Assembly: GCA_003554945.1 (NCBI GenBank) | Contig: PWHN01000093.1 | Span: forward strand, 1-25,103 | Reading direction: 5' to 3' | Source: a bacterium | Lineage (GTDB): Bacteria > T1Sed10-126 | DNA: 25,103 nucleotides | In this document: piece after piece, positions 1 through 6,504 of the stretch | Numbering within the stretch: the stretch's first letter is position 1 | Layout: the number at the start of each line of letters is the position of its first letter | Notes under the pieces: generated by a model | What the model was told of the DNA's origin: nothing | The model's database searches: none | The model's input: only the letters and a program-made list of their open reading frames with translations | Made by a program: the position numbers and the translations under genes

Positions 1-121
1 AGTTCATCCACAGGACAGCCGTTTATCGTCTCCAAAAAAGGATTAAGCAATTATATTCCAGTCTGGCTATTTCTACATAATGTAATTTTCCAGTTTTTCT
101 GTAAACAGCTGGGCTAACCCC

Positions 122-139
122 CCCATTCCTACGAATGGG
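122..139. repeat. Short hairpin, REP-like
   Basis: CCCATTC and GAATGGG form a perfect 7-bp stem around CTAC, followed by GGGCGGCCCTACGGG. It looks like a dispersed extragenic palindrome. There is no U-tract on either side, so a classical terminator is not supported. It lies just beyond the 3' end of the tlpA-like gene. Confidence 0.5.
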
Positions 140-152
140 CGGCCCTACGGGT

Positions 153-180
153 GATTAATTCATCAGCTGATGAATTAATC
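153..180. repeat. Perfect 28-bp palindrome downstream of tlpA-like gene
   Basis: GATTAATTCATCAG is followed directly by its exact reverse complement, a 14-bp arm with no spacer. It ends 3 bases before the stop codon of the tlpA-like gene on the minus strand. It could form a cruciform, serve as a dimeric protein site, or act as an RNA 3'-end hairpin. No T-run follows on either strand, so a Rho-independent terminator is only weakly supported. Confidence 0.6.
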
Positions 181-183
181 AGG

Positions 184-819
184 CTAATCACTAAATAGCT
201 GTTTAAAGTGGCTTATAAACTCGTCGTCGTTCCAGTAGGAGAACCCGTATTTCTTCATGATAGGACGCCCTTCCGGGGTAATCAACGCGGCCGATGGATA
301 CACACGCAGAGGATAATTATCCGCGATTTGCATCGCTTTTTGTCGCGACGGCGCTTTCAGCAGAGTAAAACTCAATCCATAATCATCCCGCACTTCTTTG
401 ATCGTCTCCTTGCGGTCCTCCAAATTCACGGCTACCAGCTCAAAATCATAGCTCTCCAACTGACCGTAGAACTCTTCCAGCTTCGGCATCTCCTCCATAC
501 AAAGTATACAGCTGGTTGACCAGAACTTCATCAAAACCCAAGAACCGCGAAAATCATCCCCGGTTACCGCCTCGTTTTCGAGATTTCGGAGCTCAAACTC
601 CGCTTCAGCAGGCGTTAACACATTGTCCTGAAATCCAAGCTCACGCAATGATTCAAGATCAACATTTTCTGCCAACTGGTCAGCAGAGGGTTGACTATCG
701 TCTGCCGCAGGCTCTTCTGAGCTTTGAAAGATCTCGCCATCCATTTGGAAATAGTAACCTAGCACCAAGACTACCGCAAGAATAATCAAAAAATAGAATA
801 AATTTCTTTTCAAAAACAT
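184..819 (-). CDS. Membrane-anchored TlpA/ResA-like thioredoxin-fold protein
   Basis: A predicted thiol-disulfide oxidoreductase of 211 residues on the outer face of the cytoplasmic membrane. Residues 1-25 (MFLKRNLFYFLIILAVVLV) form a signal anchor, followed by a Glu/Asp/Ser-rich linker and a thioredoxin-like domain from about residue 75. The active site is WSTSCILC (Cys104, Cys107); the usual WCPPC-type proline pair is absent. The sequence VYPS carries the expected cis-proline. The start at 819 was chosen because AGGAG lies about 7 bases before that ATG; a longer frame from 846 lacks a site. It diverges from a ccdA-like gene, the usual electron donor of TlpA/ResA proteins, so the two probably form one reducing pathway for cytochrome c or other extracytoplasmic thiols. 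The exact substrate cannot be told. Confidence 0.85.
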   Translation of the reverse strand: MFLKRNLFYFLIILAVVLVLGYYFQMDGEIFQSSEEPAADDSQPSADQLAENVDLESLRELGFQDNVLTPAEAEFELRNLENEAVTGDDFRGSWVLMKFWSTSCILCMEEMPKLEEFYGQLESYDFELVAVNLEDRKETIKEVRDDYGLSFTLLKAPSRQKAMQIADNYPLRVYPSAALITPEGRPIMKKYGFSYWNDDEFISHFKQLFSD

Positions 820-904
820 CACTCTCCTATAGAGTAATAATAGCAAAAATTTATAATTGAAACTACTGCCCTATTGAAATCCTTTGTACTATCTTAGAGA
901 GCAA

Positions 905-935
905 TTGATTAGTGCCACATTTTAAATATCTATAG
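905..935 (+). promoter_or_regulatory. Putative promoter of ccdA leader
   Basis: TTGATT (905-910) is followed after 16 bases by TATCTA (927-932), within TATCTATA. The same arrangement is kept in the second cassette at 9659-9690, with one extra T in the spacer. Transcription would begin near 940, a few bases before the 5' arm of the closing stem. The upstream sequence TTGAAATCCTTT is also shared by both cassettes and may be an additional promoter or operator element. Confidence 0.6.
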
Positions 936-940
936 ACTTA

Positions 941-1128
941 ACTTGGGCTACTCAAAGGTGTTTGACGGGTTTATAGCTGGCAATAGATCCTGGAGGATCT
1001 GGTTATTGCCAGATATACCTCGGAGATTGGCAGGAGGCTAATCGAGAATGAGTCCCAACACCTTTGAGTAGCCCGGCTTCAGCAAGGATTTTAATAGAGC
1101 CGAAACTACTGACTCAGGTGCTTGTTAA
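941..1128 (+). promoter_or_regulatory. Structured 5' leader RNA, copy 1 (three-way junction)
   Basis: Closing stem P1 pairs 945-962 with 1057-1074, 18 bp perfect. P2 (972-1017) has CTGGCAATA/TATTGCCAG, a one-sided four-base bulge TGGT and a GATCC-TGGA-GGATC tip. P3 (1019-1046) has CTCG/CGAG, a bulged GAG and ATTGGC/GCTAAT closing the loop AGGAG. A small 3' helix pairs GGCT (1075-1078) with AGCC (1098-1101), 27 bases before the ccdA start. Segments near the junction (GACGGGTTTATAG, GAATGAGTCCC) are nearly identical in the copy before kdsA. The gene's ribosome binding region ACTCAGGTG resembles the P1 5' arm ACTCAAAGGTG, so the P1 3' arm could alternatively cover it. I do not recognise a known riboswitch class. 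Confidence 0.7.
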
Positions 1129-1845
1129 ATGAGATTCGAAACAATCGGTATAATCAGCGCCTTTTTGGCCGGAACTGCAACCTTCTTCTCCCCCTGTGTC
1201 CTCCCGGTGGTGCCCGGCTTCCTGGCCTACATTACCGGAAGCTCCCATGCCGACACAAAACAAAACCCCAGCCTGCAACAGCGAGTTTTTTTCCTTTATC
1301 GCACCTTTATTTTCGTGCTTGGATTTTCGTCCATCCTCTTCATACTTGGCGGCCTCGCCGGACTGGCGGGCGACTTCCTGCTCCGTTACCAACGAAGTGC
1401 AGAGGTTATTGGCGGGCTACTGGTCCTCTGCTTCGGACTCCTTTTGAGTGACTTGCTGCGTCTCAGCCCCCTGATGAGAAGCTACAGCTTCGATCTCCAG
1501 CCGGAAAATTCCGCCGTCGGGGCTTATCTGCTGGGGCTGAGCTTTGGTTTTGGTTGGACCCCCTGTGTCGGACCAATACTGGGCAGCATCCTCACCCTCG
1601 CCGGCGCCGGTGGTGGTTTCTGGCGCGGCGGCGCGCTACTGCTCATCTACTCCACCGGGCTGGCCCTTCCGTTCCTCCTGGTAGCCTTTTTGTTTGAAAC
1701 AGTATTCAGCCGAATAACTGGACAGGGAAAATTTGGGGCGCGACTTAAAAAGATGGCGGGATATCTCTTGATTCTACTTGGTTTGCTGATGGTTTCAGGC
1801 TATTTCGGCAGGTTTTCACAATACGCAGCAAGACTCACACAATAA
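1129..1845 (+). CDS. ccdA: CcdA/DsbD-type thiol-disulfide transmembrane transporter
   Basis: A 238-residue polytopic membrane protein, the usual length for CcdA. It moves reducing equivalents from cytoplasmic thioredoxin across the membrane to TlpA/ResA-type proteins. About six hydrophobic segments are visible. The two hallmark half-sites are FSPCVLPVVPG (Cys23, TM1) and GWTPCVGPILGSI (Cys146, TM4); these cysteines form the shuttling disulfide in the family. The start is the ATG at 1129, with AGGTG 8 bases upstream. It diverges from the tlpA-like gene and sits behind structured leader copy 1. The stop codon lies 1 base from the 3' end of the convergent tRNA-Arg gene, so the two transcripts must meet there. 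Whether it serves cytochrome c maturation or another extracytoplasmic target is not shown. Confidence 0.9.
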   Translation: MRFETIGIISAFLAGTATFFSPCVLPVVPGFLAYITGSSHADTKQNPSLQQRVFFLYRTFIFVLGFSSILFILGGLAGLAGDFLLRYQRSAEVIGGLLVLCFGLLLSDLLRLSPLMRSYSFDLQPENSAVGAYLLGLSFGFGWTPCVGPILGSILTLAGAGGGFWRGGALLLIYSTGLALPFLLVAFLFETVFSRITGQGKFGARLKKMAGYLLILLGLLMVSGYFGRFSQYAARLTQ

Positions 1846-1846
1846 G

Positions 1847-1921
1847 AGCGCCCGGCAGGATTCGAACCCGCGACACTCGGCTCCGAAGGCCGATGCTCTG
1901 TCCAGACTGAGCTACGGGCGC
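1847..1921 (-). tRNA. tRNA-Arg, anticodon TCG
   Basis: A complete cloverleaf reads on the minus strand: acceptor GCGCCCG/CGGGCGC, D-stem GCTC/GAGC, anticodon stem TCGGC/GCCGA with loop CTTCGGA (anticodon TCG), a five-base variable loop, and T-stem GCGGG/CCTGC with the TTCGAAT loop. CCA is not encoded. The base after the acceptor stem would be T, which is unusual for tRNA-Arg (normally A or G). It lies 14 bases downstream of the truD stop on the same strand and may share its transcript. Confidence 0.95.
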
Positions 1922-1935
1922 CTAATACTTATTTT

Positions 1936-3216
1936 TTAAACTTCGTCTCCAGGATAGTGCAGATTACGGCAGAGCAACTCCTCAACTACCGTCACCCCGT
2001 CACTTCCCTGGGGCAGACAGAATGATAATTCCAGTACGCCTTCCTCTAATTTTTGAACCCGGACCTGAGTCAACGGAGCTCTCAGGGGTCGCCGGCGCCC
2101 GGGTATAGGAAAACGCGAGTGCTGAAAATCCTCGTAAGTTATACCCAGCTCTTCCAGCACTCCGTCCTCTTCCTCCTCTATATCACCCGCCGTGCCGAGA
2201 AACTTTTCGCCAAACATCGGCCCGGTCGGACTAATTGCAAATCTCTCCAGGCGGGGCTGTTCGTCACGCGGATCAACAACCGGAAAACAGCCGGCGCTGT
2301 CGTGCATAAATGCTACGTCCCCTTCAAAAAGTTTATCAAACGTATCACGCCTTTTGGCCAGGAAACGGTTGAACGCGTAAGCCTGCAGTGCATACATAAA
2401 AAATCGTCGGTATTCTGCCGGAATAACAGCACAGGCCCGTTCCTTATTATCAGGATACCGCTTGAGACTTTCAATAACTGAGCGTTCAGGTACATAACGA
2501 AGCGGAAACAGCTCCAGCGCTTCCTCCCACTCGGTTTCCAGGACAAGCTCTCTCCCCTTTCTAACCTCCTCAGTATCCGTCGGGCCAACAGACCCCAGCA
2601 GCTCTTTGATAAACCAGTCCCATTTACGCTTGACCAGCGCCCAGCCAAGCAGGTGCCGGTTACGCCGAGCACCAAAATTCTTGCCACTCAGCCAGTTGGG
2701 CATTCCACGGCGGCGGAACTCATTTAAAACTCGGCGAACTTTATCTTCCGCACCATTTTCCACATCACGCACTATAATTTCAAAACGGTTCACCTTCAGG
2801 TGATCCGGGCTTAACCGCTCCATGTTACGCGTAATTTGTATAACTTTAATTTGCTCGTGCTCAAACTCATCCAGCGAACGTGGATCCAGGTGCTCCAGGG
2901 AAAACCATTGAATATCCATCGAACGGCGTTCCTTGTAATCACCAACACAAAAGTCCTCAACCTCACGATCAAGAAATTCAGCAAAAATACGTATTAGCTC
3001 AACCGTTGTCAACTCTTTTTTCTGCACTCGCACGTATGTGTTCGGACCATTTCCCGATGGAGATTTCTCCAGTTGTTCAGAAACTTGAAAATCCGTTAAA
3101 TTCTTCTTTATCTTCCCCGACTTGATAACTGCTTCCTCTGCCAGATAACACTCCGGCCGCAGTATCTCCTGCATCGTTTCGGGCCATACGGGTTCAACCT
3201 CTTTTAACCAGCTAAT
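1936..3216 (-). CDS. truD: TruD-family tRNA pseudouridine synthase, probable ATT start
   Basis: TruD makes pseudouridine 13 in tRNA (in E. coli tRNA-Glu). Family signs are an N-terminal DFxV-like segment (LTDFQVSEQ), QWFSLE after the catalytic motif, PNWLSGKNFG as a variant of the PNYFGxQRFG motif, ISPTGPMFG, and LPQGSDGVTVVEELL near the C terminus. The catalytic motif, normally GxKDxxAxTxQ, reads GDYKERRSMDIQ, so the essential Asp appears to be Glu96 (codon GAA). The first in-frame ATG (3174) has no ribosome site. A perfect AGGAGG at 3225-3230 sits 8 bases before an in-frame ATT at 3216, directly after an in-frame stop, which argues for an ATT start (426 residues). Family membership is clear; activity is uncertain because of the Asp to Glu change. 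Confidence 0.82.
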   Translation of the reverse strand: MSWLKEVEPVWPETMQEILRPECYLAEEAVIKSGKIKKNLTDFQVSEQLEKSPSGNGPNTYVRVQKKELTTVELIRIFAEFLDREVEDFCVGDYKERRSMDIQWFSLEHLDPRSLDEFEHEQIKVIQITRNMERLSPDHLKVNRFEIIVRDVENGAEDKVRRVLNEFRRRGMPNWLSGKNFGARRNRHLLGWALVKRKWDWFIKELLGSVGPTDTEEVRKGRELVLETEWEEALELFPLRYVPERSVIESLKRYPDNKERACAVIPAEYRRFFMYALQAYAFNRFLAKRRDTFDKLFEGDVAFMHDSAGCFPVVDPRDEQPRLERFAISPTGPMFGEKFLGTAGDIEEEEDGVLEELGITYEDFQHSRFPIPGRRRPLRAPLTQVRVQKLEEGVLELSFCLPQGSDGVTVVEELLCRNLHYPGDEV

Positions 3217-3707
3217 CGGTTACACCTCCTGCAAAAATACATACTTTTAAACCGAAGCTCCTCTTGTTACCATACTTGATCCGGCAAGCCTTTTTCATGA
3301 AATCATAACTCGGGCCATTGTTGCAAACCGACCGGCAACTTCAGTCACCTCTTCAAAAAACCAAAATTAGCTGATAAGTATACCAAATATTTATAGATTT
3401 TACAGGCTCAATTTCAATTTTCTCGGTCTCCCGCCCAATTTCCAGCCTGTAACTACTCATCTATCCCCTCTCCCCTGGAGGGAGAGGGCCAGGGGGAGGG
3501 GGAAAGATAAGGTGAGTAGTTATCCCAACCTTTTCAACGCCAGAGTGGTCTAAAAATGTATTATAATTCGGCAGTTATTTAACAACTTTACCTCCGAGGC
3601 CAACCTGGAATCACTTACGTATCCCCCCGCCCTTCAGTTATACTTATAGGCTTCGTATTTGACTGAGATTACCAACTACTGTGAAATAGCTTAGGAGGCG
3701 ACATATT
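3217..3707. other. Intergenic region between divergent truD and dapL
   Basis: Apart from the truD ribosome site (3225-3230) and the hairpin repeat at 3451-3521, no gene is seen. TATAAT at 3562-3567 is a good -10 candidate for the dapL operon, but no convincing -35 precedes it. The stretch between it and the dapL ribosome site has no riboswitch that I recognise. Confidence 0.5.
3451..3521. repeat. Composite inverted repeat with CCCTCTCCC hairpin
   Basis: AACTACTCA (3451-3459) pairs exactly with TGAGTAGTT (3513-3521). Inside, CCCTCTCCC (3466-3474) pairs with GGGAGAGGG (3480-3488) around CTGGA. A related CTCTCCC/GGGAGAG hairpin occurs at 9442-9461 and a degenerate one near 7757-7795, so this is a dispersed family and not a gene-specific terminator. 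Confidence 0.6.
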
Positions 3708-4901
3708 ATGAACTTAACACCCAGCAGTTATCTCGACAGCCTTGGCGGTTATGCCTTCGCCGAGGTTGATAAAGCAAAAGAAAAAATTATCGCCGAACGC
3801 GGTTCCGATTACTTGATCGACTTCGGAGTCGGCGATCCCACAGATCCAACCCCGGCAGTTGCTCGTGAAGAAGCGGCTGTGCACGCCCTCCGCAATCCCG
3901 ATGAGGGCTATCCTTCTTACGAGGGCGAAGAATTCTTTCGCCACGCTGTTGCCGGCTGGTTCAAACGCCGATTCGACGTCGAACTCGACCCCGAGTCGGA
4001 AATAACCGCCACTCTCGGTTCCAAGCAGTCCGTTTTCTCACTCCCTATGGCCTTTGTTGATCCCGGCGACGTCGTCTTGATCCCCGATCCCGGCTATCCT
4101 CCCTACACTACGGGCGCCAAACAACGAGGCGGACAGCCGGTTTACATGCCCCTGAAACCAGAAAATAACTTTTTGCCCGACCTTGATGCGATTGATCCCA
4201 AAACCGCAGACAAAGCTTCTCTCCTCTGGTTAAACAGCCCCAACAACCCCACGACAGCCGTCATCCCGCCGGATTTCTACCGCCAGGCCATCGCCTTCTG
4301 TCGCCAGCACAATATCCTGCTCTGTTCCGATGAAGCCTACAGCGAGATGTATTACGAGGCCGGCCCCACCCCCACTTCACTTTTTGAGATCGATGGTGGC
4401 CGCGATGTTGGGCTGGTCATCCACTCGCTCTCCAAACGTTCCAATATGACTAACTACCGGGTCGGGTTTGTAGCCGGTAAGAACGAGCTCCTTCAGCACT
4501 TCAAAGAGGTTCAAACCAACATGCACTCGGGCCAGGCCCAGATACTGCAAGCCGCCGCCGCGGCTGCTCTCACTGATGAGCAGCACGTCCAGGAGATGCG
4601 CCAAACCTACGGACAGAGGCGCGAGATCCTACTTCCTTACCTGCAGCAGGCCGGTTTCCGCGACGTCTACGCCAGCGCCGGTTTTTACGTCTGGGCCCGC
4701 ACTCCTGAATCTACTGGCAGCGCCGACCTCTGTAAGCTGCTGCTTGAAGAGGCCGGCGTCAACACAACTCCCGGTGCCGCCCTCGCTCAACAGCCTGAAA
4801 ACGGCTCGGATTTCGTCCGGTTCGCCCTCATCCAGAATCAAAATCGAACTGAAGAAGCCGGTAAGCGGCTCGCCAATCTTGATCTGTCGGAGGTTTCCTA
4901 A
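3708..4901 (+). CDS. dapL: PLP aminotransferase of diaminopimelate synthesis (LL-DAP aminotransferase type)
   Basis: A fold-type I aminotransferase of 397 residues. The PLP lysine is Lys243 in HSLSKRSNMTNYRVGFVAG. SPNNPTTAV (about 177-185) and CSDEAYSEMYY (Asp208, binds the pyridine nitrogen) are further family marks. DapL converts tetrahydrodipicolinate and glutamate to LL-2,6-diaminopimelate. The neighbour dapF, whose ATG shares a base with this gene's TAA, strongly supports a diaminopimelate role. The SLSKRSNMT signature also occurs in proteins annotated as N-succinyl-diaminopimelate aminotransferase (DapC), so the exact substrate (free or succinylated) is open. AGGAGG 9 bases before the ATG fixes the start. 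Confidence 0.75.
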   Translation: MNLTPSSYLDSLGGYAFAEVDKAKEKIIAERGSDYLIDFGVGDPTDPTPAVAREEAAVHALRNPDEGYPSYEGEEFFRHAVAGWFKRRFDVELDPESEITATLGSKQSVFSLPMAFVDPGDVVLIPDPGYPPYTTGAKQRGGQPVYMPLKPENNFLPDLDAIDPKTADKASLLWLNSPNNPTTAVIPPDFYRQAIAFCRQHNILLCSDEAYSEMYYEAGPTPTSLFEIDGGRDVGLVIHSLSKRSNMTNYRVGFVAGKNELLQHFKEVQTNMHSGQAQILQAAAAAALTDEQHVQEMRQTYGQRREILLPYLQQAGFRDVYASAGFYVWARTPESTGSADLCKLLLEEAGVNTTPGAALAQQPENGSDFVRFALIQNQNRTEEAGKRLANLDLSEVS

Positions 4902-5728
4902 TGAAATTTTTTAAACTTCATGGTCTTGGCAACGATTATATTGTTATCGATGAGCGAGAGGAAAATTCTGTGCCTGAGGAAGAAAAAGGAGAACGTGCCA
5001 CACAGCTCTGCAGACGCAGTTTAGGACCGGGAGCCGACGGCGTCTTATACCTGAACAACTCGCAAAGCTCGGACGTGGAAATGCGCATTTTCAACGCCGA
5101 CGGGTCAGAAGCCGAAAGCTGTGGTAATGGTCTGCGCTGTTGCGCTTACTATCACCACGGATTGGAGAATATAGGGACGGGCGAATACGAAATTGAACTC
5201 CCGCTGGCCTCACCAGTGCAGGCATCAGTTCAGCTAAAACAGCCACCAACCGCCGAAGTTACCCTGCAGATGGAGACAGCAGGCAAATACGAAGCCCGCA
5301 AAACACTTGAGCTCGAAGACCTGGAACTACGTTACCACTCGGTTAACGTCGGTAACCCACATGCCGTTGTCTTCCTCGATGAAAATCCGGCGCTGTCCCG
5401 TAAACCAGCCAACGCTGCTGTAGTAGAGATAGGCAAACAGCTCCAGACACATCCCACTTTTGCACCAACCCACGGCGTCAACGTTGAGTTCGTCCGCGAG
5501 CTAACAGCCGCTCGTTATGAAATGCGAGTCTTTGAACGCGGCGTCGGTGAGACAACTTCCTGCGGCACAGGCAGCGTCGCCGTTGCACGCGCCGCTCACG
5601 TCCTCGGCCGCGCCCCCGACGACTGGGTTACCGTCGCTCAACCGGGCGGCGACCTCGACATTGAGCCCGTCCAGCATAAGCTGCGCGGCCCGGCCGAATG
5701 GGTTTACACCGCCCAACTATCCAACTAG
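4901..5728 (+). CDS. dapF: Diaminopimelate epimerase
   Basis: Converts LL- to meso-diaminopimelate, the precursor of lysine and of the peptidoglycan cross-link, without a cofactor. Its 275 residues are the normal length. The N terminus MKFFKLHGLGNDYIVID is typical. The two catalytic cysteines are Cys74 in ESCGNGLRC and Cys221 in TTSCGTGS. The gene overlaps the aminotransferase stop (TAATG), indicating translational coupling and consecutive steps in one pathway. The gene is followed by a CCAACTA-type tandem array and the convergent E1-like gene. Confidence 0.96.
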   Translation: MKFFKLHGLGNDYIVIDEREENSVPEEEKGERATQLCRRSLGPGADGVLYLNNSQSSDVEMRIFNADGSEAESCGNGLRCCAYYHHGLENIGTGEYEIELPLASPVQASVQLKQPPTAEVTLQMETAGKYEARKTLELEDLELRYHSVNVGNPHAVVFLDENPALSRKPANAAVVEIGKQLQTHPTFAPTHGVNVEFVRELTAARYEMRVFERGVGETTSCGTGSVAVARAAHVLGRAPDDWVTVAQPGGDLDIEPVQHKLRGPAEWVYTAQLSN

Positions 5729-5799
5729 CCAACTAACCAACCAGCCAACCAGCAAACTAGCTAACTAACCAACCAGCCAACTAACAAACTAAACAACCA
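5716..5799. repeat. Degenerate CCAACTA/CCAACCA tandem array
   Basis: From the end of dapF to the end of the convergent gene the sequence is a run of words such as CCAACTAGCCAACTAACC, with a period of about 8 bases. A similar array occurs at 13845-13884. It overlaps the last codons of dapF (AQLSN), suggesting that array sequence has replaced or extended the original 3' end. Confidence 0.6.
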
Positions 5800-6500
5800 C
5801 CATCCCGCTGTACTTTTAATGTCATAAATGACATCCGGCGCAGATCGACACGCAGTAGCCGGCCGACAAGCAATTCATCCATCCCCAGCAGCAATTTTAT
5901 CGTCTCCGCCGCTTCCAGTGTTCCGATAACCCCGGGCGTAAAACTTGCCGGGCCGGGTGCCGCATCATCGGCCTCCGGAGCTTCTGCATAAAGACAGGCA
6001 TAACAGGGACCCTTGCCCGGATAAAAGGTGGAGACTTCTCCCTCAAACCGGTAGACAGCGCCGTGAACAAAAGGAATTTCATGCTCCTGAGAAAGCTTGT
6101 TCATTGCCTGGCGGGCAGCAAAGTTATCAACCGCGTCTACAATTACGTCGTAATTGTCTGCCGACAGGATTTTCTCGCCGGATTCGCAGGTAAACTCAGA
6201 CGTATAAGTCTTTATATCCAGCTCCGAATTTAGCTCCTGCAGCCCGCGTTGCGCCGACTCCACCTTCAGTTTACCGACATCACTTTCCTTATACAGTATC
6301 TGCCGCTGCAAATTTGAAAGTTCCAGGTTATCAAAATCTACCAGCCCGAGTCGACCCACTCCAGAAGCCGCCAGATAGTAAGCAATTGCCCCCCCTAAAC
6401 CTCCGGCGCCGACCAGCAGCACGCTCGCTTCGCTCAGCTTCTGCTGCCCGGCCGGACCAATTCCCGACATTGCCAGGTGACGGCTGTAACGCTCCTGCAA
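5781..6500 (-). CDS. ThiF/MoeB/HesA-family E1-like adenylyltransferase
   Basis: This family adenylates the C terminus of ubiquitin-like sulfur carriers (ThiS, MoaD) or related peptides. RYSRHL begins the domain; VGAGGLGGAIAYYLA is the nucleotide-binding loop; DFDNLELSNLQRQILY and DAVDNFAARQ follow the MoeB/ThiF pattern. CYAC and the terminal CLVC give the structural zinc site. No rhodanese domain is present. The start is uncertain: the frame is open to a TTG at 6587, overlapping the upstream gene, while a TTG at 6500 lies 4 bases after that gene's TGA and gives a normal N terminus; a GTG in between is also possible. No sulfur carrier is visible nearby, so thiamine, molybdopterin or another role cannot be chosen. 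It is linked to a TMEM43-family gene. Confidence 0.85.
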   Translation of the reverse strand: MQERYSRHLAMSGIGPAGQQKLSEASVLLVGAGGLGGAIAYYLAASGVGRLGLVDFDNLELSNLQRQILYKESDVGKLKVESAQRGLQELNSELDIKTYTSEFTCESGEKILSADNYDVIVDAVDNFAARQAMNKLSQEHEIPFVHGAVYRFEGEVSTFYPGKGPCYACLYAEAPEADDAAPGPASFTPGVIGTLEAAETIKLLLGMDELLVGRLLRVDLRRMSFMTLKVQRDGGCLVC

Positions 6501-6504
6501 GACT

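Noticed and set aside
871-1105. MITE-type transposable element
   Set aside because: The long inverted arms (P1) would fit, but similarity between the two copies extends about 75 bases upstream and 30 downstream of the arms, compensating changes preserve the hairpins, and the distance to the start codon is constant. Not fully excluded.
1122-1451. Plus-strand frame overlapping ccdA
   Set aside because: Arg/Pro-rich out-of-frame translation of ccdA; the ccdA frame has clear family motifs.
3568-3707. Lysine riboswitch before the diaminopimelate operon
   Set aside because: None of the conserved lysine-riboswitch core sequences is visible.
4377-4604. Reverse-strand frame inside dapL
   Set aside because: Shadow of a well-supported aminotransferase gene.
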